Of a stretch of DNA of 41,482 bases, positions 9,701 to 15,795 are shown one piece after another. Every line of letters begins with the position of its first letter. The first letter of the stretch is position 1. Made by a program: the position numbers and the translations under genes. The stretch comes from Mageeibacillus sp. UBA3781 (GTDB lineage: Bacteria; Bacillota; Clostridia; Saccharofermentanales; Saccharofermentanaceae): NCBI GenBank assembly GCA_002368805.1, contig DFFH01000042.1:1-41482 (forward strand), read 5' to 3'. Under the pieces are notes generated by a model that searched no databases, was not told the DNA's origin, and was given only the letters and a program-made list of their open reading frames with translations.

Positions 9701-9813
9701 GCTCCATGGAGCTTGATCAGTTCGGGTACATCTACTACCCGTGCCTCGAAGAGCTTTGCGACCGCGTTTACACCTCTTCGGACGGATCCCTGTTCATCTA
9801 CAGAGTTAAGTAA
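6733..9813 (+). CDS. DUF2298 (YYY-motif) polytopic membrane protein, likely GT-C-type glycosyltransferase
   Basis: 1026 residues. The start is a GTG at 6733 with AAGGAGG ending 9 nt upstream, inside the end of the flavoprotein gene; the ATG at 6676 has no ribosome site and would give a much larger overlap. The protein has many membrane segments. It carries the family tags AKDPWLAGQPINYYYYGQY (near 235-255), SDLHAHV (near 397) and, in the C-terminal soluble part, GWEVHEWLWHFHGW. The C-terminal region (from about 850) resembles the extracytoplasmic domains of GT-C enzymes. An unusual acidic, Asp/Ser/Glu-rich linker (about residues 657-702) splits the membrane domain. DUF2298 proteins are known mainly from Chloroflexi, Archaea and some Firmicutes and are uncharacterised; a glycosyltransferase role is inference from fold class. 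Confidence 0.88.
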   Translation: MKKSSRSTHSDTGNNTVRVAHITTANSLLEDAEEIAKSEKQSSSFRERVSHLELQNVELRSILPRFLLLLAPALLAFLAGYFLKQDHADFFCWWGILYLYGWAAFPLVAHFFRGFVSAGYSFSKILGVLLTTGALWLISYLKIFESFSRPMTWVMFFLLAIVSWGIPKTRNAAFSALSDNSNLAHILFEEVIFIAVLTFLCFCRGLSPIINGEEKIMDFAFMNSMLRYDGLPAKDPWLAGQPINYYYYGQYLFSYLVKMTGIRSSVGYNLSMCTAIAFPFMSAYALGQLFIDALRLKKDCKVSIHYLPFAGLLSGLCTMFFGNSHSFFYDEQSIGNKVLFWKIWKGLGVNVGNTGNFFYPNSTRFIGHNPDLYTDGLADKADWTIHEFPFYSYLISDLHAHVVSLTIVLLIIAFMFIAVYHAKHPEKALNSMCRRHNFTKDLVSEMSYIFRPEFFLCAFFLGLAQMCNYWDFLIYFVFCAMGLLVYFGRRSTFLFTFSSVLIFIFDAGAILGIYLKFSNNVFLHICLQIAVFMIAYMLSTVFPSALSRTGTAMAMLFSLSCAIALSFNYNFDMISNSIKLVDRHTSLFQFMILWLIHILVPLSLIALVVFTERHAYKRTKLPVLPAPLDLKRPDRSDAASKNHDPSRASVRSSRIATLEDDPDMSSDEIDRIVTDDTASDSDAGVIDETSDDSAFEEEEDRSAPRFLLMIISFFKLMDYHFARFGDMLLCKFFRKRSIIDIFMVGTSIVGFMMILAPEIIYVPDIYGANNQRANTMFKFTFAGFVILSLVIAYTIFRFMAHVTKQGNLSNWGLAVSILLLVLVIMIPGHYTLRALDQRVGDIKMSRYIGLDGTAYLPDYIPGDKTFSDTSMRYQGAMAPYDEAIKWLNENEHNSVNICEAYGPSYSERCIVSAYTGLPNIVGWEVHEWLWHFHGWTNPETGEYADDPVTGSWARYLIPRHTDVQAIYTNTNSIEVSRLLKQYDIKYVICGSMELDQFGYIYYPCLEELCDRVYTSSDGSLFIYRVK

Positions 9814-9875
9814 AAGGGCCACGTCTTAAAAGAGAGCAAAAAAATACCTTCCGCGCCCTTTCCCTGATCGCGTGT

Positions 9876-10005
9876 TCATCAAGGAGTAATCGCAAAGTAA
9901 AAAGAGCGCATAAAAATCCCCCGGAGCGATTCCGCAGGCCGAAAGCCGAGGACCAGCGACGGGGGATTTATTATGCGATCTTAATAAGCGATTACTCTTT
10001 GATGT
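9876..10005 (-). repeat. Nested inverted-repeat terminator element at the nagB 3' end
   Basis: Three nested pairs of arms. The outer arms (9876-9893 and 9988-10005) match at about 17 of 18 positions and the right arm includes the last codons and stop of nagB. The middle arms are CGCATAA and TTATGCG. The inner arms are AATCCCCC/GGGGGATT (9914-9922 and 9961-9969). The centre holds GTCGCTGGTCCTCGG on the minus strand, shared with the array at 13611-13810. On the minus strand the inner 3' arm is followed by TTTTTATGCGCTCTTTTTAC, so it can terminate nagB. It also separates nagB from the convergent DUF2298 gene. Confidence 0.85.
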
Positions 10006-10726
10006 AGCCGATCTCCAGCGCGAGTTTCTTCTCGAGAACTACTGTAGCATCTCTGTGCAGTCTCATGAAGGTTGCCGGACACATCGGGTCGATCGTATCG
10101 TTCATCAGAAGCTTGGTAGCTGCATCGACCTTGTTGCCGTTGATGATCATCAGGAGTGCCTTTGCACGCATGATATTACCCATACCCATTGTTACTGCAT
10201 AACGCGGAACTTCATCACGGGAAGCGAAGAAACGGGCATTTGCATCGATCGTTGTCTCGTCGAGGATCTCTTTATGAGCACCATCGAAAAGCACCGGACC
10301 CGGCTCATTGAAGCCGAGGTGTCCGTCCGGACCTACACCGAGGACCTGGATCTCGATATCTGCCTTATCCAGTACTTCGTTGAATTCCTTGAGGTTCTCC
10401 TCCACATCGCCGATTCCCTTGGCAACATATGTATTTGCTTTATCGATATTGATGTGATCGAAGAGATTGCTGTCCATGAAGTAACGATAGCTCTGGTTGT
10501 GTGTCGGCTCAAGACCTACATACTCGTCCAGGTTTACAGAATGGATCTTGGAGAAATCCAGACCCTCTTCCTTGCAGCGGCGGGAAAGTTCCTGGTACAT
10601 GCCTACCGGGCTGCTGCCTGTTGCCAGACCGATGGTGCATGTGGGCTTCTCACGGATGATCTTCTCCATGATGTCTGCTGCCTTCTTGCTGGCATCCTGA
10701 TAATTCTCTGCGATAATAACTTTCAT
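9992..10726 (-). CDS. nagB: Glucosamine-6-phosphate deaminase
   Basis: 244 residues. NagB converts glucosamine-6-phosphate to fructose-6-phosphate and ammonia. The family motifs LATGSSPVGMYQ (near 34-45), NLDEYVGL (near 65-72) and the active-site GVGPDGHLGFNEPG (near 130-143) are all present. SD AAGGAGG precedes the ATG. It lies downstream of, and on the same strand as, glmM and the acetyltransferase, separated by a terminator at 10771-10807, so it probably has its own transcript. Together these genes balance catabolism and synthesis of amino sugars at the GlcN-6-P node. Length is normal; nothing is missing. Confidence 0.97.
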   Translation of the reverse strand: MKVIIAENYQDASKKAADIMEKIIREKPTCTIGLATGSSPVGMYQELSRRCKEEGLDFSKIHSVNLDEYVGLEPTHNQSYRYFMDSNLFDHINIDKANTYVAKGIGDVEENLKEFNEVLDKADIEIQVLGVGPDGHLGFNEPGPVLFDGAHKEILDETTIDANARFFASRDEVPRYAVTMGMGNIMRAKALLMIINGNKVDAATKLLMNDTIDPMCPATFMRLHRDATVVLEKKLALEIGYIKE

Positions 10727-10770
10727 AATGTACCTCCTTGTACTCGATAAGTTTTTCTTTTTTGCGCAGT

Positions 10771-10807
10771 TATAAAAAAGTCGCGCATGATCATCACGCG
10801 CGGCTTT
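10771..10807 (-). terminator. Intrinsic terminator after the acetyltransferase gene
   Basis: 10-bp stem (10777-10786 and 10798-10807) with one G-U pair and an 11-nt loop. On the minus strand it is followed by TTTATAAC, giving the U-run ACTTTTTTA. Confidence 0.85.
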
Positions 10808-10810
10808 ACA

Positions 10811-11479
10811 TTACTTTCTCTTGATCACGATGTTCCCCTGATCTTTATAAATGCTGTTCTCCGGAATAACACCGCGGACACATGACGTCGGATAGACGTT
10901 ACTGTTTCTTCCGATCACGGTTCCCGGATTCAGGACGCTGTTACAGCCGACCTCAACGAAGTCACCGAGCATCGCGCCGACCTTTTTTCTTCCGGTCTCG
11001 ATCTTCTCATCACCGTTCTTAATAACGACCGGAAGCTTATCGCTCTTGACGTTACTGGTGATCGATCCTGCACCCATATGGGATTTATAACCGAGGATGG
11101 AATCTCCTACATAGTTATAATGAGGAACCTGTACGCTGTTGAAAAGAATAACGTTCTTCAGCTCTGTGGAGTTACCTACGACACATCCCTCGCCGACCAG
11201 TGCGGAACCTCTTACAAAAGCACACTGACGTACTTCTGTCTTGTGTCCGATGATACACGGTCCGCCGATATAAGCGGTAGCAAATACCTTCGCATCTTTT
11301 GCGATCCACACATCCTCGGAAGGATGATCGAATTCATCTTCCGGAAGAGTCTTGCCGATCTCAAGGATAAGATCTGTAATACCGGCGAGAGCTTCCCAAG
11401 GATAGGTGAACTTGGAAAGATAGTCTTTCACCTGCGGATATGTCTGTGTTAAATCATAAAGGTCATTAATGGTATACAT
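10811..11479 (-). CDS. Stand-alone left-handed beta-helix acetyltransferase (GlmU C-domain-like)
   Basis: 222 residues from the ATG at 11479, which overlaps the glmM stop (TAATG); a GGAGG lies in the glmM tail. The sequence is mostly hexapeptide repeats (about 60-215). The block PHYNYVGDSILGYKSHMGAGSITSNVK (near 118-144) matches the GlmU acetyltransferase core, where the conserved FNYLGD...GAG.T.. region binds GlcN-1-P and acetyl-CoA. No nucleotidyltransferase domain is present. Because GlmM makes GlcN-1-P and the genes are coupled, the likely job is acetylation of GlcN-1-P to GlcNAc-1-P; a separate uridylyltransferase would then be needed elsewhere. This role is inferred; other sugar acetylations are possible. 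A longer in-frame reading to 11551 lies inside glmM and lacks support. Confidence 0.85.
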   Translation of the reverse strand: MYTINDLYDLTQTYPQVKDYLSKFTYPWEALAGITDLILEIGKTLPEDEFDHPSEDVWIAKDAKVFATAYIGGPCIIGHKTEVRQCAFVRGSALVGEGCVVGNSTELKNVILFNSVQVPHYNYVGDSILGYKSHMGAGSITSNVKSDKLPVVIKNGDEKIETGRKKVGAMLGDFVEVGCNSVLNPGTVIGRNSNVYPTSCVRGVIPENSIYKDQGNIVIKRK

Positions 11480-12849
11480 TATTTCTTTACCTCCACCAGA
11501 TGGCCGCTCTTCTCCATTGCGGCAATGATCGCATCTACCTGCTTCTCGCACTCTTCGATCGAACCTGCTTCAGACATGACACGGAGTACCGGCTCTGTGC
11601 CGCTCTTTCTGAGAAGAACACGGCCGTTGTCACCGAGCTCTGCTGTGCAAGCCTCTACCTGTGCTTTTACAGCCGGATCTTCAAGAGTGCCGTCCTTATC
11701 GTCAACAACGACATTCTTCAGAACCTGCGGATACATCTCGCAGCCGCTGGCCAGAACGGAGAGCGGCAGGTTTGTAGCAAGAAGAACTTCCATCAGCATA
11801 ACTGCTGTAAGGATACCGTCACCTGTATGCGCATACTTTCTGAAGATAACGTGACCGGACTGCTCGCCGCCGATCATGTGGCCGTTCTCTTTCATGTTCT
11901 CATATACATAACGGTCACCGACAGCTGTCTTCTCGTAAGAGATACCTGCTTCGTCGAGTGCCTTATAAAGACCGAAGTTACTCATGATCGTGGTAACTAC
12001 AGTGTTGTTTGCGAGGTGACCCTTTTCCTTCATGTACTTACTGCAGATGTACATGATCTTATCGCCGTTAACGACGTTACCGAGTTCATCGACTGCGAGG
12101 CAGCGGTCCGCATCACCGTCGAAAGCAAAGCCGAGATCCAGCTTGTTATCGACAACATACTTCTGCAGGCCCTCGATGTGGGTAGAACCGCATCCGTTAT
12201 TGATGTTCACTCCGTCCGGAGTATTGTTGATGACATAAGTCTTTGCACCAAGTGCATCGAAAACAGAGCGTCCGATCATCCAGGAGCTGCCGTTTGCACA
12301 GTCCAGACCGATCTTATGCTTCTCGTAGGACTTGGTTGCCAGGCCGACCAGATAACCGATATAGCGGTTTCTGCCGGAATAATAATCTACTGTCTTACCG
12401 ATCTTATCTTCAGATGCGAACGGGAGCTCTTCATGCTCACCATCGATGTACTTCTCGATCTCATCCTGGAGATCATCGTCCATCTTCTCACCTTCGAAGT
12501 TCATCAGCTTGATACCATTATCATAATACGGGTTATGGCTTGCGGAGATCATAACACCGCAGTCAAAATCTTCAGTTCTGGTGATGTAGCTGACGCACGG
12601 AGTAGTAGTTACGTGCAATAAATAAGCATCGGCGCCGGAAGAAGCAATACCCGATGCTAATGCATTTTCAAACATATATGAAGAACGGCGTGTATCCTTA
12701 CCAATAACGATCTTTGCTGAATCACCGGTATTCTGGTGTTTCTGCATGTAGTACCAGCCGAGGAAACGACCCGTTTTGAAAGCATGCTCTGCTGTAAGGA
12801 CGACACCGGCCTTACCACGGAAACCGTCTGTTCCGAAATATTTGCCCAT
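11479..12849 (-). CDS. glmM: Phosphoglucosamine mutase
   Basis: 456 residues. GlmM interconverts GlcN-6-P and GlcN-1-P for peptidoglycan precursor synthesis. The four alpha-phosphohexomutase signatures are visible: the phosphoserine loop ISASHNP (Ser104), the metal loop DGDADRCLAVDE, the sugar-binding GEQSGHVIF, and the phosphate-binding RKSGTEPVLRVM near the C terminus. GlmM proteins usually start MGKYFGTDGFRG, as here. SD GGAGG precedes the ATG. It is the first gene of a coupled pair with the acetyltransferase. A candidate promoter is at 12883-12911. Confidence 0.96.
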   Translation of the reverse strand: MGKYFGTDGFRGKAGVVLTAEHAFKTGRFLGWYYMQKHQNTGDSAKIVIGKDTRRSSYMFENALASGIASSGADAYLLHVTTTPCVSYITRTEDFDCGVMISASHNPYYDNGIKLMNFEGEKMDDDLQDEIEKYIDGEHEELPFASEDKIGKTVDYYSGRNRYIGYLVGLATKSYEKHKIGLDCANGSSWMIGRSVFDALGAKTYVINNTPDGVNINNGCGSTHIEGLQKYVVDNKLDLGFAFDGDADRCLAVDELGNVVNGDKIMYICSKYMKEKGHLANNTVVTTIMSNFGLYKALDEAGISYEKTAVGDRYVYENMKENGHMIGGEQSGHVIFRKYAHTGDGILTAVMLMEVLLATNLPLSVLASGCEMYPQVLKNVVVDDKDGTLEDPAVKAQVEACTAELGDNGRVLLRKSGTEPVLRVMSEAGSIEECEKQVDAIIAAMEKSGHLVEVKK

Positions 12850-12882
12850 AGAAAAGTTCCTCCAGTTTGTATTTCTGTAGAA

Positions 12883-12911
12883 ATTTTACACTTACGAGGT
12901 TTTCTTGAAAA
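12883..12911 (-). promoter_or_regulatory. Candidate glmM promoter
   Basis: On the minus strand TTTTCA (12906-12911), 17 nt, TAAAAT (12883-12888), in a very AT-rich 134-nt gap. Confidence 0.5.
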
Positions 12912-12983
12912 TACTTTTCTACGATTTTTTCTATCCGATTTTGTATTTTTTTATTCGACGCTCGACAAAATGCCTATAAAAAA

Positions 12984-13502
12984 TCAAGCCTTTTTCATGT
13001 TTTTCTGTGCAATTCGAGGCATACCCGGACGATGACGGGAAGAACCGCAATCGGTTTTGATCCCGCGAAGAAGATCCCTTTCAAATGCTTTGATCTCACG
13101 TCCGCAGCTGCACTTGCAGAACCACTGCAGATTCTTACCGCTTTTGATACCTGTCATTTTGATTGCCGTAAGCTCCCCAAACACCTGTCCGGTAATATCT
13201 TCCATAGCAGAGGAACAGCGGCGTGTTTCACCGGAAAAGTCCTCTTCTTTCAGCACTTTTCTGGTCGTATCACGATACGGACAGTTCTCGTCAAAGCAGT
13301 TACTGATCTCTGTGTGAAGAAGACGATGGGACGTGATCTTGATGAGATTTCCGCAGTCGCAGCGGCACAGCCAGATCACCTTGCCATTAAAGCGCTCCGG
13401 CGTCTCTTCGATCGCTACAAGATGACCAAATCTTTCGTCTTTGATATCCTTGACCTTACGTCCGCGATTTTCGATTTTCTTGTCTCTGATAATAGTCGGC
13501 AT
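12984..13502 (-). CDS. Small protein with two cysteine-rich (putative zinc) modules
   Basis: 172 residues from the chosen ATG (13502); upstream in-frame starts exist at 13535 and 13556, but a promoter at 13563-13590 puts the transcript start about at 13556. The SD is weak (AAGGGG, 14 nt away). Two copies of one module are visible: FGHLVAIEETPERFNGKVIW followed by CRCDCGN (Cys46, 48, 50) and later Cys69/Cys74, and FGELTAIKMTGIKSGKNLQW followed by CKCSCGRE (Cys129, 131, 133) and Cys152. I recall similar 'FG.L....-W-C.C.CG' modules from phage and AP2/HNH-associated proteins that probably bind zinc and DNA, but no nuclease motif is seen here. The body is basic. Function unknown. Confidence 0.75.
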   Translation of the reverse strand: MPTIIRDKKIENRGRKVKDIKDERFGHLVAIEETPERFNGKVIWLCRCDCGNLIKITSHRLLHTEISNCFDENCPYRDTTRKVLKEEDFSGETRRCSSAMEDITGQVFGELTAIKMTGIKSGKNLQWFCKCSCGREIKAFERDLLRGIKTDCGSSRHRPGMPRIAQKNMKKA

Positions 13503-13562
13503 ACTACTAAAAACAACCCCTTGTTTCCGTTTCATGCGGGCTTTTTGCCCCAACATACAACC

Positions 13563-13590
13563 ATTCTATCATGACGTTTGAGAATATCAA
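13563..13590 (-). promoter_or_regulatory. Promoter of the cysteine-module gene
   Basis: On the minus strand TTGATA (13585-13590), 16 nt, TAGAAT (13563-13568). The predicted start is near 13556, which argues against translation from the upstream-most ATG. Confidence 0.55.
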
Positions 13591-13610
13591 GACAAAAATT
13601 CATGACTAAA

Positions 13611-13810
13611 AAAGGAAGGATCCGTTTCTTGCGCTGGTCCTCGAAATAAAGGAAGGATCCGTTTCTCGCGCTGTCCTCGGAGGCATGTCAAAAAGGATCC
13701 CCGGATCTTGCCTCGTCGCTGGTCCTCGGAATAAAGGAAGGATCCGTTTCTTGCGCTGTCCTCGGGCGAGCCCTGCGGAGGCGTGTCGAAATCGGATCCT
13801 TCCTTTTCGT
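13611..13810. repeat. Tandem terminator-like repeat array with shared core
   Basis: AAAGGAAGGATCC occurs directly at 13611-13623, 13648-13660 and 13733-13745, each followed by TTTCT.GCGCTG.TCCTCG; a degenerate copy lies at 13690-13729. One inverted copy of the arm is at 13794-13806. On the plus strand the last unit has a 14-bp stem AAAGGAAGGATCCG/CGGATCCTTCCTTT and a U-run TCGTTTTTTTG. On the minus strand the outermost arm ends TTCCTTTTTTAG and can terminate the ABC operon. It occupies most of the 13557-13830 gap; the rest is the promoter at 13563-13590 and the ABC gene tail. Confidence 0.9.
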
Positions 13811-13830
13811 TTTTTTGTTTTACTTACCGG

Positions 13831-15795
13831 TTATTCGAGTTCGAAGGCGCCGGTGTAGAGCTGGTAGTATTTGCCTTTTTCGGCGATCAGGGAGTCGTGG
13901 TCACCACGCTCGATGATGTGGCCGTTTTCAAGTACCATGATCGCTTTACTGTTCTTAACGGTAGAGAGGCGGTGTGCGATAACAAATACCGTACGGTCCT
14001 CCATCAGTGCATCCATGCCGCGCTGTACGATCGCCTCGGTACGTGTATCGATCGAAGAGGTCGCCTCATCGAGGATCATGACCGGCGGGTCAGCAACCGC
14101 CGCACGTGCAATCGCGATCAGCTGACGCTGACCCTGGGACAGCTCCGCGCCATTTGATGTCAGGACCGTATCATACCCCTTCGGGAGTTTACTGATAAAG
14201 TCGTGTGCATTCGCCAGTTTGGCTGCTTCGATACATTCCTCATCCGTTGCCTTCAGGTTGCCGTAGCGGATGTTATCCATAACGGATCCGGTAAACAGAT
14301 TCGTATCCTGAAGAACAATTCCCAGTGAATGACGAAGGTCGGCCTTCTTGATCTTATTGATATTGATATCGTCATAACGGATCTTTCCATCCGCGATATC
14401 GTAGAAGCGGTTGATCAGGTTCGTGATCGTTGTCTTACCGGCACCGGTCGCACCTACAAAGGCGATCTTCTGGCCCGGTTTAGCATAGAGTGATACATCG
14501 TAAAGGACCTGTTTCTTGCCGTCATAGCTGAAGTCAACATCGAAGAGACGCACATCACCTTTGACCTCTTTATAGGTCAGCGTTCCATCTCCGTGAGGAT
14601 GCTTCCATGCCCAGACATAGGTCGTTTTGCCGTCCGTCTCTTTCCCGCCATGTGCACGCTTGAAAGACAGCGCCTCCTCCTCGGGGACTTCCGTCAAAGT
14701 GTCTCCATCTTTCTTGCAGTGAACAAGCGTAACATATCCGTCGTCCTCCTCCGGCTTTTCATCCATAAGTTTGAAGATACGGGAAGCACCGGCCATCGCC
14801 ATGATGATCGAATTCATCTGCTGGGACACCTGAGATACCGGCATAACAAATGCCTTTGTCAGCTGCAGGAAGGATGCGATAACACCGATAGAGATCGCAG
14901 ACACGCCGCACTCGATCGCCAGGAATCCTCCGACAAAAGCAACCAGTACATAAAGAACGTTTCCGATATTGCCCATGATCGGCATCAGGATGTTCGCGAA
15001 AATGTTCGCCTTCGTTGCATTGTCACAGAGTTCTTCGTTCTTCTTATCAAAAGCGGCTTTTGAACGTTCTTCATAGGTAAATACCTTGACGACTTTCTGT
15101 CCGTTGACCATCTCCTCGATGTATCCGTTGACGTCACCCAGAGAAGCCTGCTGCTTCATGAAGTATTTCGCACTCTTGCCACCGATTCTTCCCATCAGGA
15201 AGATCATGGCAAATGTTCCGATCAGCACCATGATCGTCAGCTGCCAGCAGGTCACGATCATACCTACGAGCGTTGCAACGATCGTGATCGCCGAGGAGAT
15301 CATCTGCGGGAAACTCTGCGAGATCATCTGCCGCAGCGTATCGACGTCGTTGGTATAGTGACTCATTACATCGCCGTGCGAATGCGTGTCGAAGTAGGAG
15401 ATCGGCAGTTTCTGCATCCGGCTGAACATATCATCACGCACATTACGAAGTACGTTATTGGAGATCACCACCATGATCTGTCCCTGGAATAGGTTCGCCA
15501 ATACACCAAATCCGAAGATGATGGCGACAGTACGTATCCAGTTGGCAAGACCTGAGAAATCCTTATCTCCGCTGATCAGAAGCGGTTCGACATAATCGTC
15601 GATCAGATTTCTGATGAACATATTACCCAGCACGGAAGTGACAGATGTTACGACGATGCAAAGGAATACGATGCCCAGTAATACCTTGTATCTGCCTGTC
15701 AGATAAGACATGAGTCTCTTGATCAGGTCTTTGTTGATCGGGTTTTTCTTTAAGTCCTCCCGATTCATCGGACGTGCTCCTCTCGGCGGCGGCAT
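13831..15795 (-). CDS. ABC exporter half-transporter, consensus-site ATPase subunit
   Basis: 654 residues: a six-helix exporter membrane domain (about 25-330) and an ATPase domain (about 415-650). Walker A GATGAGKTT is near 448, Walker B ILDEATSSID near 573 with the catalytic Glu, and the H-loop IAHRLSTV near 604. The signature is LSQGQ (near 551), a deviation from LSGGQ. A hydrophilic insertion of about 60 residues (about 355-415) separates the two domains. Partner of the preceding gene, whose stop overlaps this ATG (TAATG) after an SD GGGAGGTGA. The pair should form a heterodimeric exporter; the substrate is unknown. Control by the MarR gene is likely. Confidence 0.95.
   Translation of the reverse strand: MPPPRGARPMNREDLKKNPINKDLIKRLMSYLTGRYKVLLGIVFLCIVVTSVTSVLGNMFIRNLIDDYVEPLLISGDKDFSGLANWIRTVAIIFGFGVLANLFQGQIMVVISNNVLRNVRDDMFSRMQKLPISYFDTHSHGDVMSHYTNDVDTLRQMISQSFPQMISSAITIVATLVGMIVTCWQLTIMVLIGTFAMIFLMGRIGGKSAKYFMKQQASLGDVNGYIEEMVNGQKVVKVFTYEERSKAAFDKKNEELCDNATKANIFANILMPIMGNIGNVLYVLVAFVGGFLAIECGVSAISIGVIASFLQLTKAFVMPVSQVSQQMNSIIMAMAGASRIFKLMDEKPEEDDGYVTLVHCKKDGDTLTEVPEEEALSFKRAHGGKETDGKTTYVWAWKHPHGDGTLTYKEVKGDVRLFDVDFSYDGKKQVLYDVSLYAKPGQKIAFVGATGAGKTTITNLINRFYDIADGKIRYDDININKIKKADLRHSLGIVLQDTNLFTGSVMDNIRYGNLKATDEECIEAAKLANAHDFISKLPKGYDTVLTSNGAELSQGQRQLIAIARAAVADPPVMILDEATSSIDTRTEAIVQRGMDALMEDRTVFVIAHRLSTVKNSKAIMVLENGHIIERGDHDSLIAEKGKYYQLYTGAFELE

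Noticed and set aside
9813..9861. AAAGGGC/GCCCTTT pair after the DUF2298 gene
   Set aside because: A 7-bp stem with a 35-nt loop and no U-tract; not a convincing terminator.
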